Source of the DNA: Costus lasius | Lineage: Eukaryota > Streptophyta > Magnoliopsida > Zingiberales > Costaceae | Assembly: GCA_027563935.2 (NCBI GenBank) | Contig: CM050446.2 | Coordinates: 31,747,501-31,811,500 of the forward strand | Direction of reading: 5' to 3' | DNA: 64,000 nucleotides | In this document: in pieces, positions 59,317-64,000 of the stretch | Layout: each line of letters starts with the position of its first letter | Position numbering within the stretch: the stretch's first letter is position 1 | Position numbers and translations under genes: made by a program | The notes under the pieces: model-generated | The model's database searches: none | The model's input: the letters and a program-made list of their open reading frames with translations, nothing else | Told to the model about the DNA's origin: nothing

Positions 59317-61564
59317 TGTTAGTGTTATGCCCTGAGACCTATGTTTTGGTCTTAACTTTTGTACTACATACATTGATATAGATATCCTAGCATTATCGTT
59401 GTCATGGTTTATTATATATCTGCACATATGTATGTTTACATGATGATGTCCCTAGAGATATTTCTATCTTAGTTTGCTATGTCCTGAGTCGAGTACCATA
59501 GTAGATTAGCGACAACTATGGTGTGGGTGAGACTCGTTTATGCAATGGTTAGCACGGGTTACTTAACACAAGCATAAGGGTATATCAAGGGAGATATACT
59601 AGACCGACCTGCCATGAGAGTTCTACTTGGTGTCTCAAGAAGAATCTCACAGTGATAGAGTTGTGTCTATCCGTTGACTTGAGGGAGATTGTATCTTTGT
59701 GTTGTAAGGGATATATTTTGATACAACCTAACGACTTGCCATAATAGGGAGGTCATAACGATTGTCATTGGGTATGTTTTGAGCAATACAAGAGATGCAT
59801 CTTGCCAATAGAGGATTTGCCGCTTCCCTATGGGGAAGCTTGATGTCCATGGGTCCCTACGTGGTGCATGACTGAAAGCGTGTGGCCACACCCAGGTTTA
59901 GCCTGATTTAGTCATGACCATCTTCGTTGGAATAAATAAGTGTGACACGCTTGTCCAACTTGGACGATCAGCCTGGCAAAGGAATGTTGATACTCTTATA
60001 CCTTATCACAGTTTTGAGGTTGTCGATAGCGACATTTATTCCAATGACTTGGGTAGCAGCGATGCACTACTAGGTGTCACTCACTGCTTGTGATTATTAG
60101 GTCATCACTGCCAACGTCAGAAGGACCTACAGGGTCGCACACCGAGATGCTAGAGAGGAATATTGATCGGTTGGCCTCCGATCGAATCATTGTATGATTC
60201 GGATCATTTTGGGAAGCTAATGCTTTGAGATTTCTTTTGTGGAGATGAGATTTTATTTAGTTCTTGTTTGACCACTAGTTGACCACATTTAACCTTTGTT
60301 GACTTGTGCTGTCAAAATAAGTCAAACAAGGGTCTTAGTGCAAGTTGACACTTGGCACTTTAGTCACATGAATAAAATAAAATTATTAATTGGCAAGAAA
60401 ATTTTTCTATTGGCTAATTATTTGCATAGGCGCATTTTATAATTAAATATTTAATTATAGAATTTAAATAGGTGCATATATGATTAAATAATTAATATAT
60501 ATATATATTTGCTAATTGGAGGTTAAGCAAATTTATTCGAATATTTTATTCATGCTTGACTAAGTTTGGCTAATATATTTAATTTATTTATTCATTATGT
60601 GGCCCAGGCGCATTTAAGGGTGCCAATGGGTACTCGACCCGAACCGACCCATTTATGGTGGGTTCGGATACCCGATTAACTAATCAGGTCGGTTCGAGTT
60701 TACTCTCACGGGTTCGGGTACCCGATTAAGATACCCAATACCCAATTAATATATAATAAATAATAAATTTTTATATTTATATATATTTTTATATATTTAT
60801 ATAATAAAATAATTTTAATAAATATATTTATTATTATTAATATTATTTTATAGTTATATTTTATAAAAATAATTTAAAAATAAATATTTTAATTTAAACG
60901 GGTACCCGCGGGTACCCGTTTCAATACCCAACTCAGGTTTAGTAAGGTTCAGGTTTGGCCAAAACTCGCAGGTACCTGACCCGTTGACATCTCTAGGCAC
61001 ATTCTTCATTATATTTAATATATTTATATATTAAATTTAATAAAAAAATAACCTCCAATAATAGTTGGTTCATTATTATAAATAGAGATGCCTTCTTGGG
61101 AGATTCTTGCACCAATTCTCTTCTCTCATCTCTTATTGTCACCTCCCCTCTCCTCCTTGGCGTGAGGGTCTTGAAGGTGATAACACATAGAAAATTTTAC
61201 ATCAAGGTTGGGATAAGTGGTAGTATTACTCACTCCTTGTTGCCAACACTTCTCCTTCTCCTTGGCGTTTAGTCTTGGTGATTGACGCAAGTAGAGAAGA
61301 CGTCAGAGACGTAGATCTCTTCTCCTGAATCTAGCACATGCGTGGAGCAGAGGAGTCTCGAGGCATTCTATGTGTGCACAATTATAGAGGACAGGCTATT
61401 GTGCATCTCCGATCACCATCGTTGGCCTCAGATCTGCTAGTAAGGTATACCCTTATCACATCCGGTGTTAATATTGTAAGACGGTCCTTGTTGGTTTTGG
61501 AATCCTGTTTCAAGCTTGCTTTTGCTATTTTTTTTTTATTTTTTTGGCTCGGGGATTCCCAACA
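59317..61564 (+). repeat. H 3' LTR, containing a MITE
   Basis: TGTTAGTGTTATGCCC...GGGGATTCCCAACA, 2248 bp including the 381-bp MITE. A polypurine-like GTGCAAGTGGAAGAT precedes it. The central block shared by the copia LTRs is at about 59850-60150. Right flank TGTTC (61565-61569). Its part at 61257-61323 is also found at 25803-25870. Confidence 0.88.
60615..60995 (+). mobile_element. hAT-type MITE in the H LTR
   Basis: 381 bp, AT-rich centre, no coding capacity. The ends TAAGGGTGCCAATGGGT and (reverse) TAGAGATGTCAACGGGT agree at 12 of 17 bases and resemble hAT MITE ends. The 8-bp target duplication GGCGCATT/GGCACATT (60607-60614 and 60996-61003) has one mismatch. Several CGGGTACCCG words lie in both arms, two in tandem near 60900-60921. 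Confidence 0.8.
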
Positions 61565-61576
61565 TGTTCTAGCACC

Positions 61577-61767
61577 CTTACTATTTCAACTTTGTCACTA
61601 CTGCTTAGTATGGGAGTATCAACACCATTGCATGCTTGACAGAGTAATAGCAGCCATGATCTCAACATTGCTACTCGAGAACTTGCCAAGCCTATCACGT
61701 CTTCTTTCCTTGCCATCACTTCTTCCACTTGTTTAGATTTGGCATGCTTGAATAGAAATGCCATAGT
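61577..61767 (-). other. Possible exon fragment of a host gene
   Basis: Minus-strand reading KQVEEVMARKEDVIGLASSR, then VAMLRSWLLLLCQACNGVD, then SSSDKVEIVRVLEH: ordinary cytosolic protein composition, unlike the retroelement frames around it. It stops at the H LTR boundary (61564). It faintly recalls the C-terminal part of plant BTB/POZ-family proteins; that is from memory and unproven. If real, H interrupted a coding exon whose other part lies beyond H's 5' end, outside the window. Confidence 0.3.
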
Positions 61768-61779
61768 AAAAAAGATCAA

Positions 61780-62689
61780 TTAATAAAATAGGTATACTAG
61801 CTAAGAGGTGTTACTTGTATCGAAACACAATAATGATGACGTATCAATTATGAAAAAGTAAAACAAGAGCATTAACAAGATACTTTTTTATTAGAGCAAT
61901 TTTCTAGCTAACGTTGTCAGTCAAGAACCTTTTCTTCTTTTCAGGGTTATTCGTTGCTAGAGCAATTCTCTTAGCTTGTTCTTTTTCGACACAACTACTT
62001 CAAACTAAAGTTTAAAAGAGGAAAGGACGCTTGAACTAGTTTTAAGTTAAACTTCTAACTGAAAGGACACTTGGTTAAATCAAAGAAAATATAAGTGCTC
62101 ATTAGTAGGTGATACATAGTATACTACTGTCTCAAAACTATGAAGCCTCTTGTTTTGTTCTACCATACTGGCCACAACCAAACTTAAAATGTAATAATGA
62201 ATGGTGTAACCGTTAACTTAAAATGGGAAAGGAAAATAAATCCGACAAGTTTGGAATCAACTTGAGAGTTAAATATTCCATTTTAGTTGCTTCAAGTATA
62301 ATTTGATTTGACAAAATTATTATTTTCATATGCAAGCATACCACTCCTTATCGTTCTTTGAATAGATACTCCGAAGAGCAATCTTTTCCAAGTACACTCG
62401 TCTCCTTATCACTTTTATATCCTATGGTGTATTTTCATACAAATTTTATGACTATCATGTATAACAAATTTTATCACATTTGTAGAGAATGGCTTAGTAT
62501 TATTGTTATTCCGATCATAAAGGAATATATTGCTTTATATGAAGACATAAAATTGGGTCAATTATCTGAAAAAAAATCTTGACAAATATATCCACATTAT
62601 TTAATATGTGGGGTCATTTTTGTCATTTTAAATATAATTTTACCTTTTCAAATTTACCTTATAAAAATAAGGTTTTTTGTTTAATGGGT
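61780..62689. other. AT-rich stretch with nothing recognised
   Basis: No LTR ends, conserved protein reading, RNA gene or target duplication found. The short open frame at 62358-62582 is low-complexity and not called. Confidence 0.5.
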
Positions 62690-63990
62690 TCTGGCTTCAA
62701 TGTTGTTAGCTTATTCAGTTGGGGTATCATTCAGTACTTGTTTGGACAAGGTTATCTTCCCTGTCTTATATTGTTTTTCCACCCAATCGTTAAACACATA
62801 GCAGTCCTCTATCGTATGCCCCAATATACGATAATAAGGACAATAGTGAGGATCATTAGTCTTGTCAACTTCTCTAGGACGTTTCGGCTATAGTAATTGT
62901 AAGCTATTCTTTATAGTATTTTTAAAATTTTTCATTGTTTTCTCTGTTTTGAACGAGTGGACTTTATTTTTTCTATTTTCAATGGTCATTTGCTTGTCTC
63001 GACTACTTTCACCGAAAGACGGTACCTTGTCTCTTTGAGGAACGGTCGCATTATGGACTTCCACCTTCTTGCCCCTGTTAGCAACATTGGTATATGCAAC
63101 TTTGTGATTATTTCTTCTTGGTTCCTCCCTTTTGAATCTTGGATTTTGCATGCTTGGGATAACCTGAGGTTCTAGTTTGGCAACTTGAGTGATCAACTCT
63201 TGGAATGTGGAGATATTGTTTGTGTAAAAAAAAAGGGCTATCCAATTATCTATGTTACCAATTAATAAACCCACAGCTTGAGCTTGCTCCAGAGGTTGTT
63301 CTCACTTAATTCTTAAGTTCCTCCACCTTGTGATATAATTGAGAACTGTCTCATCCCTCTTCCTCTTCACTCCTGCCAAGTTGGCAATCGTGATTTTGTC
63401 ACTGGCTGAGGCAAATTTCATACGAAAAGCCTCTTCCATATCGGCCCAAGTACTAATGACCCTATTGTCTAAAGAATAATACCATTCGAAGGCAATGCTA
63501 GAGAGGCTCTGTGGGAACTATCGTAGTAGCAGAGCATCATTACTTCCTGTATTTCCACAAATAGTAATAAAGTGGGCCAAGTGTTGATCAGGATTCCCAA
63601 CTCCATTAAACATTTTTAAAATTAGGAACTATGTACCCCTTTGGGTAAGGTATAACATCGTATTATGGGGGGATAAGGCCTTCCCCGCCTTCTTCTCAAA
63701 GCAATTTTATTAGTTTCCATATGCTTGAGATGATCAATCACTAGCTCCTGTATTTCTTTACTTATTAGGGTAACAATGTCGTTCTCTGGTTGAGTTGGTA
63801 TAGAGGATGTCGTTAGGATGCTAGCATATTGTTATCGCTGCTTTTATTGCCTTAATAGCATTTCTTGTGTCCTTGCAAGGACATTGCTCATTTCTTCAAA
63901 TTTAGCCATAAGGATATTCATGTCTTTGTCTCTTTTCTTCAACTGCTTCCTTAGGTCAGTAATGATTTCATCTCTAGAGTCTCTATGAGC
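62690..63990 (-). pseudogene. Gypsy (Tat-like) gag pseudogene, running to the window end
   Basis: Read leftward: an Arg/Lys/Glu-rich coiled stretch (DLRKQLKKRDKDMNIL) near 63900, PYPP and YTLPKGV blocks near 63660, then FNGVGNPDQHLAHFITICG, AFEWYYSL, WADMEEAFRMKFAS and LNYITRWRNLRIK, the capsid order of Tat/Ogre-type Gag. It continues to HYCPYYRILGHTIEDCYVFNDWVE near 62780-62830, the C-terminal knuckle-like block. Breaks seen: TAG for glutamine in the LLRQFPQS block, TGA in the RIK-EQPL block (near 63300), TAG before PKRPREV (near 62890) and a frameshift near 63640. No polymerase is in the window. Confidence 0.78.
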
Positions 63991-64000
63991 AATTGGTGTA

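Larger units (their letters stand above)
25039..61564 (+). mobile_element. H: outer plus-strand Ty1/copia element, dismembered
   Basis: Reconstructed from pieces in one order and orientation: leader 25039-25870 and 37857-38324, the gag-protease part 47970-48851, pol 56806-59301 and the 3' LTR 59317-61564. The pieces are separated by B2, E and I; I has a clear AAAAT target duplication that restores the GKITKAPF reading when removed. B1 lies at the left edge, so the 5' LTR must lie further left. Many stops and a large gag deletion show age. The join to 25039-25870 is the least certain part. Confidence 0.72.

Noticed and set aside
1..64000. CRISPR array, bacterial operon or phage system
   Set aside because: No regularly spaced repeats, no ribosome-site-led gene strings; everything recognisable is plant retroelement sequence.

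Overview
The window is plant nuclear heterochromatin made almost wholly of nested LTR retrotransposons. The evidence is Ty1/copia polyproteins with long (1.7-2.2 kb) LTRs and an initiator-Met-type primer site, Athila-like and chromodomain-type Ty3/gypsy parts, a hAT-type MITE, and no bacterial-style gene organisation. The copia residue patterns fit the Angela/BARE-like lineage, which is common in monocots; I cannot name the species. No complete host gene was found. One exon-like stretch lies at 61577-61767.

Layout, outermost layer first. The oldest host is a plus-strand copia element, here called H, whose pieces lie at 25039-25870, 37857-38324, 47970-48851 and 56806-61564 (3' LTR 59317-61564). 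Its 5' LTR must lie left of the window. Five things sit inside H. (1) B1, a minus-strand copia (1-25038, 5' LTR 23091-25038), itself split by two young copies of one family: A1 (641-9810, minus, target duplication GATAG) and A2 (10418-19587, plus, target duplication CAGGC). (2) B2, a plus-strand copia (25871-37856) holding two solo LTRs of one gypsy-like family, S1 (28537-29939, CTTAC) and S2 (33220-34511, TGCCT). (3) E, an Athila-like non-autonomous element (38325-47969) arranged LTR-internal-LTR-internal, holding solo LTR G (43131-44828, ATGCT). (4) I, a minus-strand gag-only gypsy element (48852-56805, AAAAT), interrupted by copia fragment C (52039-55268) and a large deletion. (5) A hAT-type MITE (60615-60995) inside the H LTR. 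Right of H lie a possible exon fragment and a decayed Tat-like gypsy gag on the minus strand (about 62690-63990).

All coding regions are retroelement Gag, protease, integrase, reverse transcriptase and RNase H. The best preserved is A1, whose polyprotein frame is broken by one amber codon. A2 has two nonsense codons and a 1-base deletion. B1, B2 and H are heavily decayed, mostly by C-to-T and G-to-A changes. No element here appears autonomous.

The most interesting signals are non-coding: a hairpin next to the primer site that keeps its pairing while its sequence changes between copia families; a second hairpin bracketing the gag leader in five copies; family-specific inverted-repeat words in two Athila-like LTRs; a 12-bp palindrome shared by unrelated LTRs; and a chimeric Gag-like ORF with an acidic tail in the pol-less element E.
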